Positions 40,401-49,225 of a stretch of 64,000 nt of DNA are shown here, in pieces. The notes under the pieces were generated by a model that saw only the letters and a program-made list of their open reading frames with translations, was not told the origin of the DNA and did no database searches. The stretch comes from Hofstenia miamia. Its lineage: Eukaryota > Xenacoelomorpha > Acoela. The position numbers were made by a program, and so were the translations under genes. Location: positions 1,985,154 through 2,049,153 of the forward strand of contig SCFE01000050.1 of assembly GCA_004352715.1 (NCBI GenBank). The letters run 5' to 3'. Position 1 is the first letter of the stretch. Each line of letters begins with the position of its first letter.

Positions 40401-43400
40401 ATAGATATGGAGAATATTAACGCGCTACCTGATTGAGGAGAGTCTCCTCTTTCATTTAAAGAGGGTGATACACTATCCAACGTGAGTGTCAAACCTGCAG
40501 ATATAACCCGAATTTCAAATAGATCTTTATGAAAATACTATATTGAGTTCAACGAAATTTTATTATGCGATGTACACAAACAGATAAAGCTTACATTATA
40601 TGCTCTAAAAATGATAACATTGAAAACAGCGTTTGTGTTTTGTCATAACCAGCAATAAAATTTTTTCTGTTATAAAATGTTTTTTCACAAAAGGCTAGCC
40701 TAATCAATTACTTTACTATTCTTAGCTTTCTAGACTAAGATTATTTATAGACGTTGCTAATAAAAAACTGGATGTATGCTATTTTGGATAATAACATCAG
40801 GTATTGCATTAAATTTGTGACCAAGAGAGCAATGGCTAAAGAAATAAAAAAGACTAAGTAAATGTTTTCAATTATCCAACGATATTGATAAAATAAGGAA
40901 TAAATCTTTGTAGGTTTCTCTATGCATGTCTCCGTGTTTTAAGAGTTCGACAAATGCAATTGCTTTCTTTCAATGTTTTTATATACATGTAGCAGCTACA
41001 TCTACTGTTTTAACCACTGCTTTACGTAAATAAGCAGTTAATTAATTTAAAAGTCTTTAAAAAAATTAAATGCTAAAAAATTAAATAACTTTCGCCGAAA
41101 TAATTTTTTAGCACAAATGTTCACCATAGCAAAGGAGCACATTTTCTATAGATCAGTGCATATCCAAAGATTCTCAAATTTATTAAGAGCCTTAAATGTT
41201 TGAATGTGTGGATAAAACTGATTGTATACATATTGATTACATTTCGATGTTTAGGGTTAAGGGAGCACATGATCATTTGCACCAGTTTTTTTACAAAAAT
41301 AGTGTTATGCCATGTCATCTGAATTTGCATTGAACGGAGGTGAACATACCTAATCCAAGTCGAATCCTCAAATTACATACCCGCAGCCAACACATGTATA
41401 CGTATTGTTTCAAATTTATTTCCAAACGATACCCGCAGTTTTGGTTAAAAATGTCCGCATCCCACCTACACTCACACGTTATAATTGGACTTATATTCAA
41501 TCCGCACCCATAACCGCTCTCTCTCTCTCTTTTGACTGTACATAGCCGGAAAAACATATATTTTATTCTATTATAATTTTTTTCTAATAACTCGACTGAA
41601 TTGAGATTCCGCATTATAAACTCTCTCTCATTTATAGCTCAAAGTAGAATTTCTTAGTACCTCTTTTAATGGAAATGTAAGCTATCAGCATCCCAGATTT
41701 TATATCACTCACTGCAATAAATAAAACACCAATTAGTTGTATGTTGTTTGTGACTTGCGTTCTTTTGTTGTCGCAATGACATTTAGCCTGCTAAATATGT
41801 TTCTATTGAATTGCTTTTGCGAAATATTTTGATGCTGTATTTTCATCTGAAATTTTTAGTTTACTACCAAACAGGTTTTGCATTACTGCTGCTGGCACCA
41901 ATATCATCCTGATTATAATTCTTTTCTTATATAAATAGCAAAAAATTATGTACGCTTTTTTCTACATTTAATACATTCAGCATTAAATTACAGAAATATG
42001 AAATTTCGGTTGGCATGCGCGAGAGGAATTTCATCTTAACTTGATGATCAAATTACTAAGTGTAACGTGTACCTTAACTGCAAATTTACCTGTCCTCACC
42101 TGTACCACAAGCTAGTTATGACCATCAATAATTTCAAATTCGTGTAATAGCTTAGGACTAGACCCCCGACATACAGACTTTTTTTCAAGTTCGATTTTAT
42201 GGGTCGTAAAGTCCCACCCCCGTCCTTGTTGGGACTGTCCTAGCCTTTCATTGAGTATCATTGCCTTTTTAATCTCACTTCAATAATGGCATGTGTTTAG
42301 CTGTTGTTTTCCTCTGACACCAACATCGCACGTGTTGCCGTGGGAGTGCTGAGCGAGCTATGCCAAGATCGAGAAGGTGTTGTCATGGTTGAACGTGCAG
42401 ATGCCGGACAAGCCGTTCAAAGGCTAATTCATTCGAATGATAATGCAATTGGTAAGCAAACCAAATACTAATGTTGTTTTGAAAAAATAACTGTATAACC
42501 TATCTGTTGCTTCAAAGTCGGCCTCGCTTTTAAATCTTTAATAAATTTATGTTTTCGAATCAGATAATTTGTGCAGAATTAAAACTTCTATCATACCAAA
42601 ATTAACTGCTGAAGCAAAACTCTAGTGTCTATGCATTTCCAATAGATGACCCGATTGGAATTGGGATGTCGTCAAGAAATATTTGACTACTCATGTTTAA
42701 GTACTCTTATGTATTTTCAGCGCTTCCGTTGCATTTTATATCAAAGTTATCCAAATTATTAACTGTAGTGATATCTCAACAACCATCTGTATTAATAAAC
42801 ACTGCATGAATGTCTATTACTGACCTTCTTAAGCCATATTACTCCCTACAATGATCATTTCATGTAGATCGTAACCATTTTTAGTAGAATTCATAAGTTT
42901 AAAAATTTGGAGCCATCGGTAGTTTTTAGTTTTGTAATGTGAATATTCCTTAAAAACAAAATGGGTCGATCTCCATTCTTGGAGTTTACGCTTTAAGCCT
43001 GACATTTTGTCAACTTTTGAAACTGCTACATTTCTAGAGTTAAGAAACATGTCATAAGCGTGTCACACTTAATTTCATGACCCTGAAATGTTTTTCACTT
43101 ATAACCCTTGACACAAATCACTACTGTGATTAAACAGAAATGAAATTGTCAATTTATCTCATCAAGTGAAATTAAAGGATTGAAACACTTTACTTATTTA
43201 ACTTAACGCTTGTGATTCCTTAGCTGTGTAAATTTTTTATTTTCAAAGTCATCATCAGTGAAGAATCTACGGGGTATTTTGTGGGTAGCTCCCTCCCGGT
43301 GAAAATAATTATCCCTCTAAGCATCAGCATTGTGCTAATATATAATGAAGCAGGTAGAACTAATAGGACATGTGAATACAATTAGTAATAAGAATTGAAC

Positions 43401-43776
43401 CAATTGTTTGCCCAATTTCCTGACCGTAGGGACTGAAGACTCAGTTTTTCTCTAGAAATATTTACAAAATCAGGCCAGTGCTGTGCTTAAAATCCAACAT
43501 TCCGTGCTTGCAGAAAAGCAAACTTGATTGCAGCTCTGCTGTACCTCCTTAGGTGGAACCAGTGCCCCCGGAATTCCATTGCTAAATTCAACACTGGTAA
43601 TCATTCATTTTTAGCCACTTACAGTGCATCGATATTATACAATATTGCAAGTGATAAATCTCCCGAAGAGCGCAAAAGACTCAGTGTAGACATTGCCTCC
43701 TCCATCTTAAATGGAGATGCTAACAACAGTGGGAATTGGCCCATGCGAGCTCCTCCAGAAATTCCATTTCAATATG
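9068..43776 (+). CDS. CTNNB1: Beta-catenin (Armadillo) gene, 11 coding exons, C-terminus not found
   Basis: Beta-catenin links cadherins to alpha-catenin at adherens junctions and is the transcriptional effector of canonical Wnt signalling with TCF/LEF. Joining 9068-9286, 11613-11830, 14603-14891, 19932-20096, 27378-27510, 27711-27839, 30815-31032, 31835-32090, 36037-36161, 42301-42451 and 43615-43776 gives 2065 nt, 688 codons plus one base. The frame stays open across all ten GT..AG introns. The product aligns end to end with vertebrate beta-catenin from the N-terminal degron through the twelfth armadillo repeat. Vertebrate beta-catenin is 781 residues, so roughly the last 90-100 residues are missing. 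The start codon may be ATG 9068 or ATG 9161; the latter has a perfect GCCACCATGG context, but similarity extends slightly upstream of it. Exon 9 also appears in a second identical block (38706-38830), treated here as an assembly artefact. Confidence 0.97.
9287..11612 (+). other. Beta-catenin intron 1
   Basis: Bounded by GTAAGT and a pyrimidine-rich TTATCTTTAG acceptor. Short frames inside (for example 10973-11218) have no recognisable similarity. No transposon ends were found. Confidence 0.85.
11613..11830 (+). CDS. CTNNB1: Beta-catenin exon 2: alpha-catenin-binding region
   Basis: Begins AQEMNEQLT and contains [23 protein letters not shown] and [10 protein letters not shown]. These match the helical segment of vertebrate beta-catenin that binds alpha-catenin and leads into armadillo repeat 1. 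It starts in phase 0 and ends two bases into a Lys codon (AA, then GTATGT), completed by exon 3. Confidence 0.97.
11933..12110. other. Assembly gap (178 n) in a TA microsatellite
   Basis: TA repeats continue on both sides of the gap. Confidence 0.99.
13414..13702. mobile_element. Possible small TIR element
   Basis: The left end TAAGGTTCAGCGG and the inward reading of the right end TAGTGCTCGGCGG are similar, and both subterminal regions carry copies of AAACCGAA in inverted orientation. The flanking 8-mers match at only 4 of 8 positions, so target duplication is not supported. It could be an old hAT-like MITE. Confidence 0.3.
14603..14891 (+). CDS. CTNNB1: Beta-catenin exon 3: armadillo repeats 1-3
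   Basis: Starts by completing a split Lys codon and reads [20 protein letters not shown], then [31 protein letters not shown] and ALVRLLESK. These are the hallmark residues of armadillo repeats 1 to 3. It ends with AAG before GTTTGT in phase 0. Base composition is visibly less AT-rich than the introns. Confidence 0.97.
14892..19931 (+). other. Beta-catenin intron 3
   Basis: A 5-kb intron. Visible content: copies of an ATTCGGAAAAAT-like word at 17530-17605 with the reverse-complement word near 18002, an AT microsatellite at 18279-18306 followed by a TTTA run, and a G homopolymer near 16015. No protein similarity was recognised. Confidence 0.8.
18279..18327. repeat. (AT)n then (TTTA)n microsatellite
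   Basis: About 14 AT dinucleotides run directly into five TTTA units, inside intron 3. Confidence 0.95.
19932..20096 (+). CDS. CTNNB1: Beta-catenin exon 4: armadillo repeats 3-4
   Basis: Reads [20 protein letters not shown] and then [11 protein letters not shown], almost identical to vertebrate beta-catenin. It is 165 bp, 55 complete codons, phase 0 on both sides. Acceptor ATTTAG, donor GTTCTT. Confidence 0.98.
20173..20411. other. Assembly gap (239 n) in a TA microsatellite
   Basis: Flanked by TA runs (20119-20145 and 20412-20430). Confidence 0.99.
22364..23966 (+). mobile_element. Tc1-type DNA transposon, nested, 1603 bp
   Basis: The element sits between TA dinucleotides (22362-22363 and 23967-23968). 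Its ends align as CAGAACT...ATTCGGCCACC and, read inward from the right, CTGTACT...ATTCGACCACC. A second inner pair of ATTCGGCCAC-type repeats lies about 190 bp inside each end (22572-22582 and 23757-23767). This gives the two-direct-repeats-per-terminus layout known as IR/DR in Tc1 elements. The host repeat at 36.6 kb shows the uninterrupted site (GTTCGAAGTATGAGCATG), confirming both borders and the TA target. Confidence 0.9.
22770..23630 (+). pseudogene. Tc1-family transposase, broken
   Basis: Fragments in several frames follow the Tc1 transposase order. There is a helix-turn-helix-like N-terminal part, then [17 protein letters not shown] with RLRRMSWAK, then MFSD followed directly by a stop where the first catalytic Asp lies. 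Next comes KSVMIWGAI, then [10 protein letters not shown] through [16 protein letters not shown]. The second Asp and the Glu are separated by 34 residues, the DD34E signature. Stops and frameshifts divide it into at least four pieces, so this copy cannot mobilise itself. Confidence 0.88.
26699..26860. other. Assembly gap (162 n) in a TA microsatellite
   Basis: Flanked by TATATA on the left and TATATA with TATG interruptions on the right. Confidence 0.99.
27119..27137. repeat. (TA)n microsatellite
   Basis: Short TA run in intron 4, about 240 bp before exon 5. Confidence 0.9.
27378..27510 (+). CDS. CTNNB1: Beta-catenin exon 5: armadillo repeats 4-5
   Basis: Reads [20 protein letters not shown] and then [15 protein letters not shown]. 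The Lys in QDSK occupies the place of human Lys312, one of the two charged buttons that bind TCF, cadherin and APC. The exon is 133 bp and ends one base into a codon (A, then GTAATA), which the TT at the start of exon 6 completes as Ile. Confidence 0.97.
27511..27710 (+). other. Beta-catenin intron 5
   Basis: Only 200 bp, the shortest intron of the gene. GTAATA donor, TTTTATCAG acceptor. Confidence 0.92.
27711..27839 (+). CDS. CTNNB1: Beta-catenin exon 6: armadillo repeats 5-6
   Basis: Reads [20 protein letters not shown] and then [17 protein letters not shown], matching the [10 protein letters not shown] and [12 protein letters not shown] signatures of beta-catenin. 129 bp; starts with two bases completing a split codon and ends with one base (G before GTCAAT). 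Confidence 0.98.
27840..30814 (+). other. Beta-catenin intron 6
   Basis: Most of the second half is the hAT-like element 28912-30194. Before it, 28032-28515 holds two overlapping frames rich in hydrophobic residues that I do not recognise and do not call as genes. Confidence 0.85.
28912..30194. mobile_element. hAT-like non-autonomous transposon, 1283 bp
   Basis: Flanked on both sides by the identical 8-mer CACGGAAA (28904-28911 and 30195-30202), a perfect hAT-type target duplication. The ends are CAGAGATGGAATCGG on the left and, read inward, CAGAGATATAATCGG on the right, 13 of 15 matching. Subterminal regions contain multiple GATCCGATCCG words in both orientations. Frames inside, such as 29594-29902, show no transposase motif, so it probably moved with an enzyme supplied in trans. 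The intact target duplication means the borders are exact. Confidence 0.88.
30815..31032 (+). CDS. CTNNB1: Beta-catenin exon 7: armadillo repeats 6-8
   Basis: Reads [20 protein letters not shown] then [20 protein letters not shown] and EDIIEPV. The Lys of NSHNKSL aligns with human Lys435, the second charged button for ligand binding. 218 bp; entry completes GGC (Gly) with exon 6, exit is phase 0 before GTATGC. Confidence 0.98.
31033..31834 (+). other. Beta-catenin intron 7
   Basis: About half of this 802-bp intron is a sense-oriented LINE 3' fragment. Ends with CATTAACATAG. Confidence 0.92.
31066..31490 (+). mobile_element. LINE 3' end fragment in intron 7
   Basis: The frame ending at 31315 contains [20 protein letters not shown] and [11 protein letters not shown]. 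This is the carboxy-terminal pattern seen after the reverse transcriptase in CR1/Jockey/L2-type non-LTR elements (aromatic-rich segment, then a WN.L motif, then FK..L). A T-rich 3' untranslated region follows, and the copy ends near the repeated word TATTGAAG. It is 5' truncated, as is usual for LINE insertions, and lies in the same orientation as the host gene, 34 bp past the exon 7 donor. Confidence 0.65.
31835..32090 (+). CDS. CTNNB1: Beta-catenin exon 8: armadillo repeats 8-10
   Basis: Reads [20 protein letters not shown], then [32 protein letters not shown] and [16 protein letters not shown]. These match vertebrate repeats 8 to 10. 256 bp, phase 0 entry, exit one base into a codon. It joins exon 9 at the loop after repeat 9-10, which is about a dozen residues shorter than in vertebrates. 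Confidence 0.97.
32091..36036 (+). other. Beta-catenin intron 8
   Basis: Contains a single n at 34418 next to a TA microsatellite (34420-34465) and, from 35135, the first copy of the 2668-bp duplicated block. No other gene or clear transposon was found. An extra small exon encoding part of the repeat 10 loop cannot be excluded. Confidence 0.8.
34420..34465. repeat. (TA)n microsatellite next to a single n
   Basis: TA repeats with interruptions (AATATATA units), beginning two bases after the undetermined base at 34418. Confidence 0.9.
36037..36161 (+). CDS. CTNNB1: Beta-catenin exon 9: armadillo repeat 10-11
   Basis: Reads [20 protein letters not shown] and then [20 protein letters not shown]. 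This matches the VEGCTGALHILARD..NR.VIRGLN.IPLF region of vertebrate beta-catenin. 125 bp; it needs one base from exon 8 to start and ends in phase 0 (AAG before GTAAAT). Confidence 0.96.
36429..36822. mobile_element. hAT-like MITE copy B, 394 bp
   Basis: Ends TAGTATTCTACGGCC and, read inward from the right, TAGTGTTCTGCGGCC, 13 of 15 matching. Flanking 8-mers CTTTTGCT and CTCTTCTT match at 5 of 8, weaker than in copy A. Dense CGGCTACGGC and GGCCGGC words lie near both ends, which is unusual in such AT-rich DNA. It contains the empty site of the Tc1 insertion in copy A. No transposase is present. Confidence 0.75.
38706..38830 (+). CDS. CTNNB1: Duplicate of beta-catenin exon 9 (probable assembly artefact)
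   Basis: Base-for-base copy of exon 9 with the same acceptor and donor. Exon 9 enters in phase 1 and leaves in phase 0. Splicing both copies in series would therefore shift the frame and reach a stop (TAG) within the second copy. Both cannot be used in one normal transcript. Confidence 0.85.
39098..39491. mobile_element. Duplicate image of MITE copy B
   Basis: Identical to 36429-36822 and part of the duplicated block, so it should not be counted as an independent insertion. Confidence 0.85.
42301..42451 (+). CDS. CTNNB1: Beta-catenin exon 10: armadillo repeat 11-12
   Basis: Reads [20 protein letters not shown] and then [16 protein letters not shown]. It corresponds to vertebrate [20 protein letters not shown] and the repeat 12 start. 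151 bp, phase 0 entry, exit one base into a codon (G before GTAAGC). Confidence 0.96.
42452..43614 (+). other. Beta-catenin intron 10
   Basis: 1.16 kb of AT-rich sequence with no recognised element. The acceptor CATTTTTAG precedes CCACTTACAG. Confidence 0.9.
43615..43776 (+). CDS. CTNNB1: Beta-catenin exon 11: armadillo repeat 12 and start of C-terminal tail
   Basis: Reads [20 protein letters not shown] and then [11 protein letters not shown], matching [32 protein letters not shown] of vertebrates. It then diverges to [20 protein letters not shown]. Donor GTATGC follows one base into a codon. If translation simply read on into the intron, it would be without family support. Confidence 0.94.
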
Positions 43777-44069
43777 GTATGCAGAGTCAACTATTTACAT
43801 GTATATATATTTTTTCGAAACACTCTCTATTCACTTAAAATATTTTTTGCTATGCTTTTAATTTTTATTAGGTTGTACTGAGCAAAGATGAAAACATGTC
43901 GAAATATTTGACCAAGGGGGCTTCCCATAACCTGTATTTTATGTTTGATAAGCAGTCTAAATTTTTAGTCTTTGCCATTGCCCTAGCCATTATTTTTATC
44001 ATTTAAAGTGATTTAATATTAAACAAATTTGAACACCTACTTTTAGTACACTTAGTATGGGAACTTCAA

Positions 44070-44072
<3 letters not shown>

Positions 44073-44100
<28 letters not shown>

Positions 44101-44101
44101 A
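44073..44101. repeat. (TA)n microsatellite
   Basis: About 14 TA units. Confidence 0.95.
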
Positions 44102-44443
44102 TGTTTAGATATCCTTAAATGATTAAACTTTCGTAAAAGACGTAAAACGATGCCCGCATTGGATATGATTTCAGTGAATTTAGCCTATTCAATTCACAGG
44201 ATAGGAAATGTTCTTATTATATTTCAGAGGATTATCAGTTCCCATAGATTTCTATACTCTAATTTGTCATACCTACTAAGTTAAAGTCTAACAATCACAA
44301 TGCTTGAATTTAGTAAAATTTTATTGCACTTTTACGTGAATCTAGAAAATGTTCCATCCATAAATTCGATGAAAACTTAAACTTCAGAGCGTATAAATTA
44401 ATTTTTATTGCTTTTCTCATATTTTTTCTTTATAATATGCATT

Positions 44444-44446
<3 letters not shown>

Positions 44447-44481
<35 letters not shown>
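44447..44481. repeat. (TA)n microsatellite
   Basis: About 17 TA units. Confidence 0.95.
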
Positions 44482-44485
<4 letters not shown>

Positions 44486-47400
44486 GTTGGACGGCTGTAA
44501 TTTGAGCAAAAAAATAAATTATAAAAATTACATTCAGTGAGTAAATTTGTTTTGGAACCTGCACGACGCCTATTTTCGAAATGTATATTTGAGAAAAAAA
44601 TATAATAAATATAGAATAATTCGTGTTATCCAAAATGTATTTTGCAAGTATTGATAATATAATTAATCAATAATGGGTTTTTTTCGTCAAAATACATGCT
44701 ATACGTTTACAATGTATTTGCTTCTTATTTTGTGTTCTTCAAATTTTAAATGTCATAAATTTTATCGTGAAGTATAAGATGTCCTTAAAAGTGCCATTGT
44801 AGTTAAATGCTTCCTATTACATCAACTCTTTTTAAGTATAAACGCATTTTATGGGAATAGTGACAACCTCTTGATATAAGATTAAAAATTATTTTTTAAA
44901 TGCATTTCATTTTCTTTCACAGAATCTACTATCCGTCATTATTTCAATCCTGTCAATTATTGCCAATCAAAATTCATTTTATATTGTTAACCCATCTTAT
45001 TCAGTCACAATTATACTGAGAGCCAACTTCAATTTCAATATCTGTGTCACACATTTCATACTAGAATATCTAAGATACGTTTTCTAAAGACCGGATTATG
45101 TTGGATTTTTGCCACTATTATTCTCCTCCATTATGAACTGAGCCTTTATTAACAAAACTAGTGCACCAGCCGGCAACATAAAATTAAGGTTGCATAAAAA
45201 ATGTACATTGTGAGTATCCCGAAGTCAAGTTTTTGTTTGAGCTTAATTGTGTTTTCTACTATATTTTAATGATCAATGAGTTTCTTGTGAACTTAAATCA
45301 TAATAGGCAACCCTAAAGTCCTAAAAGCAAATTCTTGTTGTAATTGACAGGATCGACTAATGCATAAGTTTTTTGTGTAGATTTCACTTAATGTCTGAAA
45401 CAGAAGGAATTGTTGTGAGATTTCTGTCAAAATAATCATCCACAAACGTCCCCGCCAGATTTTGACACGATTGTGTTTTCTTTGCAAATAGTGTCGTTAC
45501 AATTCTTCTAATAATGATTTTTAACTACACCCATTACTAACCTTTTAAATTGCTTTTCTTTTGAGTACTTACTGTCACTACGCTAAGTGCGTTTGTAAGC
45601 AATCAATTTATTTGCGCGTTTTATACATCCACTTAAATAGTCATTCATGTTAAAATGTGGGAACTGCAATTAAAAATTATTTTTTGCTTTCATGCCATCC
45701 ATTTTGCTTTTACAGATGTTATGATTCATTTTTAGTTTTGTTCAAAAGGAAACTTTATTAAACTTTGTAGAAATCAGCATTCCGTGGTGTGTTCAATAGT
45801 AATTTCCGAATAATACATTGAAGGATCATGTATTATACATTTTAACAGCATCGTTTCGATATATTTATGCACTATCTTCTTGTTTGTGATAATCAATGCT
45901 TATTAGTTTATAGTAAATATGAGTTTATGCAGATAAATGGAAATAAATACTGATGTAAATTATTAACATCAGGTACACAAATTTTCAGTTTTGTTGAAAG
46001 TTAGTTTCCCACCACCAAACTTTTTGATTTTTCGAAATCCACATTTTTTTTAGAAAGGCCTCATTGTTTACATTTTGTGGTAAATGTATTTTTCATGTGC
46101 CATTTAGTAGTGAACAAACACATCCAATGTTGAAATTATCTGACCCTAAATTCGCGCACAAACAATTCCACTGTTGTTGAACAGGTAATTATAATAAGCA
46201 ATGTGATATGCTCATTTTGAAATAATTTTATTCCTCCAATGTGATTTTTATCAAAATTGGTGTGGCAACAAAAGTTGTCGTTTGCGCGAAACTTTAAAAT
46301 TCGACTGTTTAGGAAGTTGTATTGCTCAGGTTTACTGGATTCATAATCGATTCATAATGTCATTTCAGTTTTTATGTTTTCCTTTAAATTTGGTGCAAAT
46401 GGATGAAATTATATAATTAAATTAATATTGATTAACGTAGAACTATACAATTACATAGTATAGAAACAATATGATGAGGCAGTGGGTCTCCAAAATTCTC
46501 TACTCTTATAGTTTAAGCTAGCAGCTAGTCATTGGAGTTCGTTTTTGAACACTTTTTAAATCAATCTAAATACATAAATATTACTGAAAAAATTTTTTAA
46601 AGCGCCTCAGTCTGACAAAAAACAAATTTATAGGGGTAAAAGTCGCAAAGAAATTACCTTTATATTCTTTATTACAGTATGCTAAAACGGTGGCTAATCT
46701 GCAGACAGCATCAAAATGTGTATAGTAACCTCTCTTGTGCTTACTGAAATTTTGTTGAAAACTTAGGCTCTCGAAAATGGCCCCATTATTGGTGGGAAAA
46801 CTAAATATTAAAATACTTAAAAAGTTTTATAATTGCGTTTTGTGCTTTAGCAATTAACCTTTCGTCGTTATTAAATTTCAGCTTTCTTTGAAAACAATTA
46901 ATTAGTAAACTAAACCGTCTTTGTGCTTTAAATCTACTTCTTTAATGTCATGTAATTATTGTTGAATAAATGGCAAACTTTATAAATATTCTTCTCCGAG
47001 TATTAAATATTCAACAATACTTCCTGAAATTTTATTCATTCATTCTTGTGTTTAATCACAGGCTGATTCTGATTTTTTTAATTTGCTTGTAAGTTTAAGC
47101 CTGCTTAGTGTTTCTAATTGTCTAAGTATTCGTGCAGCCGACCTCAAGGATGGATTTGAGCCCACCACATCGGCCTATTAAATTTTTCACAAATTGGCCC
47201 ACATTTAAAAGATCTGTTAACAGATTGGTTAAAAACTATATTAATAAACTTTAAAATCTGTTAACAGCCCTGTTATAATTTACCCTTGCAGTGAAGTGGC
47301 ACGAATTTTACTCGCTCAACCACTAATGCTGAACGAATTTTTATCAGAAAATTTGAAAAACGAGTCATTTGCGATGCAATTTGTACAAGAGTTTTGGCAT

Positions 47401-48904
47401 ATAAAATGCAATATTTACTTAGTATTTCTGTTATTCAACGAACTTTTGTAAGAAATCTGTTAAATGTAGTCAAATTTCTGTTAAATTAATCTGTTAAGCT
47501 TAATTATGTAGTCAACATTGGCCGCAACCAACTCCAATAATCACTATGCTACCAAGAACAGTAATAAGAATTCGATTAATAAAAGGTGTGTGAAACAACA
47601 TAATCACTAATAATTTTTAAGCTATAGTTAGTTGAATATGACCTGCAAAGCTTATGTCCATGGAAATTATTTCAAATACACAATTTTACAATTTTAGGTA
47701 AAAATTGTGACCCGCAGCTTATAAATTTTTTGGGCTAACCTGGCTAACAGCCAGCATGAATTTTTTCGGACCGCTTTTACTCTTGACTGATCTACATAGC
47801 ATGTATTTCAAAATTGATTTATGAATTTTCAAATATTTTGTTACAATTGTATATTTACTCTAAAGACGGCCAATCCATAATAATTTTCAAGTAACGCTAC
47901 GCAATTTAGAAGTATAAATGATCGGAGGTAAGTTCTCACACTAACCTTGATGACTCATTTGCAACATTTTCATATGGTTACATTTTTGTATCCAACTATT
48001 TTCATTAACGCTTAGTTCTATTGCATTTATGAGCTTCAAAAAGAGTGCACCTGCGAAATGCGCTGGCAAATTTTTCAAAAAATGTGTAAAAATATTGTTA
48101 AAATGTCTACATTAGAATATCAGATAAATAATAATTTAGTTTTTATTTCCAAAACTTTACTTTTGAGTATCCTATATTTTTTCATATTAATGTTTAGAAT
48201 GAAAGAGGAAAATTCCCAAGCAGGCATTTGAATCTACACATATCGCTGACGATGCTCACTTTGTGTGAGTGTTTTTTACTCCTGTGGAATTATTGATATT
48301 TTCAATTTTCTATATTTTGTATGTTTTGTGAAGTTGAATTTTGTAACATAGTGTATTATAGCATCAACGTCATTGAATGACGTCACGATCCACGCTTTTA
48401 ATTGTATAGCAAATATTTTCAATTTTGTATCCAAATGTTGTAATATAGATAATTAATAAAATGAATTCTTGTAGATTAAGTAATAATTTAGCATTCTTGT
48501 TTGATTTGAACCTTTAAATAAAAATAATTTTCTAAAATAACATGAAGAAAATTTGACCAGACCATGCTCCGATCGGTTCCTCAAACATTGTGGTCCTACT
48601 CGATTAGAGATTTTCTTAAGAATATAAACAAAGTAGAGCCCAGTAAACATTTTTTAAAACTTACCACTTCAGAAACTCACCGCGGTATACCGCAATGGTG
48701 TGAAAGTTAGCCGCGGTTACATCAAAACCTTATTTATGGTTTTAGCAACTTAAAAGTTAATACAGTTTTACTGATATTCTTTTCATCGAAATTGCAAATT
48801 ATGTTAATATTTATATCTTCCCTAAAATAGTTAATATTGGTATTTTTAATATTAATTTTTCTTCAAATTCGCACTGTAATTTGTTTGACCAGCGGTGCCT
48901 TTTT

Positions 48905-49190
48905 CTATTAGTAAATGTTAATGTAAGGGTAATAAAGTGTATTAAATAAACGGAAATGAATAAAAACAGCAATCAGGCTCCTAAAATGAATTGAATATTA
49001 AGGACAAAACAAAACAACACATTAAGGAATAGCAAGGATGTGGATGCTAACAGAAACAAAACATATTTTGAAAGAAAAACTCAAAGAAGCTAAACAAATC
49101 AAAAACAAACAACTAAGCCAAATTAATTAATAGACACACATGCTAAGAAAGTTCTAGGGTTAATTTTAAAATAATGACGGCTGGTCTTTA
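48905..49190 (-). mobile_element. L1/Tx1-type LINE 3' tail fragment
   Basis: Non-coding, but it shares the same run of A-rich words as the 3' untranslated region at 51215-51500 and the reverse complement of 58195-58540. Shared words include AGTGTATTAAATAA, GCTAAACAAA and AATTAATAGACAC. This identifies it as a 3' tail of the same LINE family on the minus strand. No coding part remains. Confidence 0.6.
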
Positions 49191-49225
49191 CACAGGGAAA
49201 TGTGAGTAATCGTATGTAGAGAGTC

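Larger units (their letters stand above)
37804..40471. repeat. Second copy of the 2668-bp exact duplication
   Basis: Copy of 35135-37802. It begins immediately after the n at 37803 and continues without a break into unique intron sequence at 40472. Confidence 0.92.
36162..42300 (+). other. Beta-catenin intron 9 (artificially long)
   Basis: The 6.1-kb length includes the second copy of the duplicated block. Removing the duplication gives about 3.5 kb. Contains MITE copy B (and its duplicate), a CT microsatellite near 41517-41531, and otherwise unremarkable AT-rich sequence. Acceptor GTGTTTAG. Confidence 0.85.
43777..48904. other. Region 3' of beta-catenin exon 11; last exon not located
   Basis: No segment matches the conserved end of beta-catenin (a terminal Asp-Thr-Asp-Leu type motif). 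Two acceptor-like sites with the right phase exist. At 43872 the frame gives six residues and a stop at 43889-43891. Near 47139 it gives about 14 residues, then a stop. Neither is convincing. TA microsatellites occur at 44073-44101 and 44447-44481. Otherwise AT-rich, with no gene recognised. Confidence 0.6.

Noticed and set aside
18850-41350. Similarity between 18850-18930 and 41110-41185
   Set aside because: Both share AGCACARATGT and CATATCNAAGAT-like words, suggesting a dispersed repeat, but the match is short and borders cannot be set.
43872-43891. Terminal beta-catenin exon adding six residues
   Set aside because: Phase and AG acceptor fit, but a short TGA-ended exon arises easily by chance in this DNA and has no similarity to the known tail.
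47139-47184. Alternative terminal beta-catenin exon (ADLKDGFEPTTSAY)
   Set aside because: Correct phase after a CAG, but very short, without similarity, and in a patch that may be repeat-derived.
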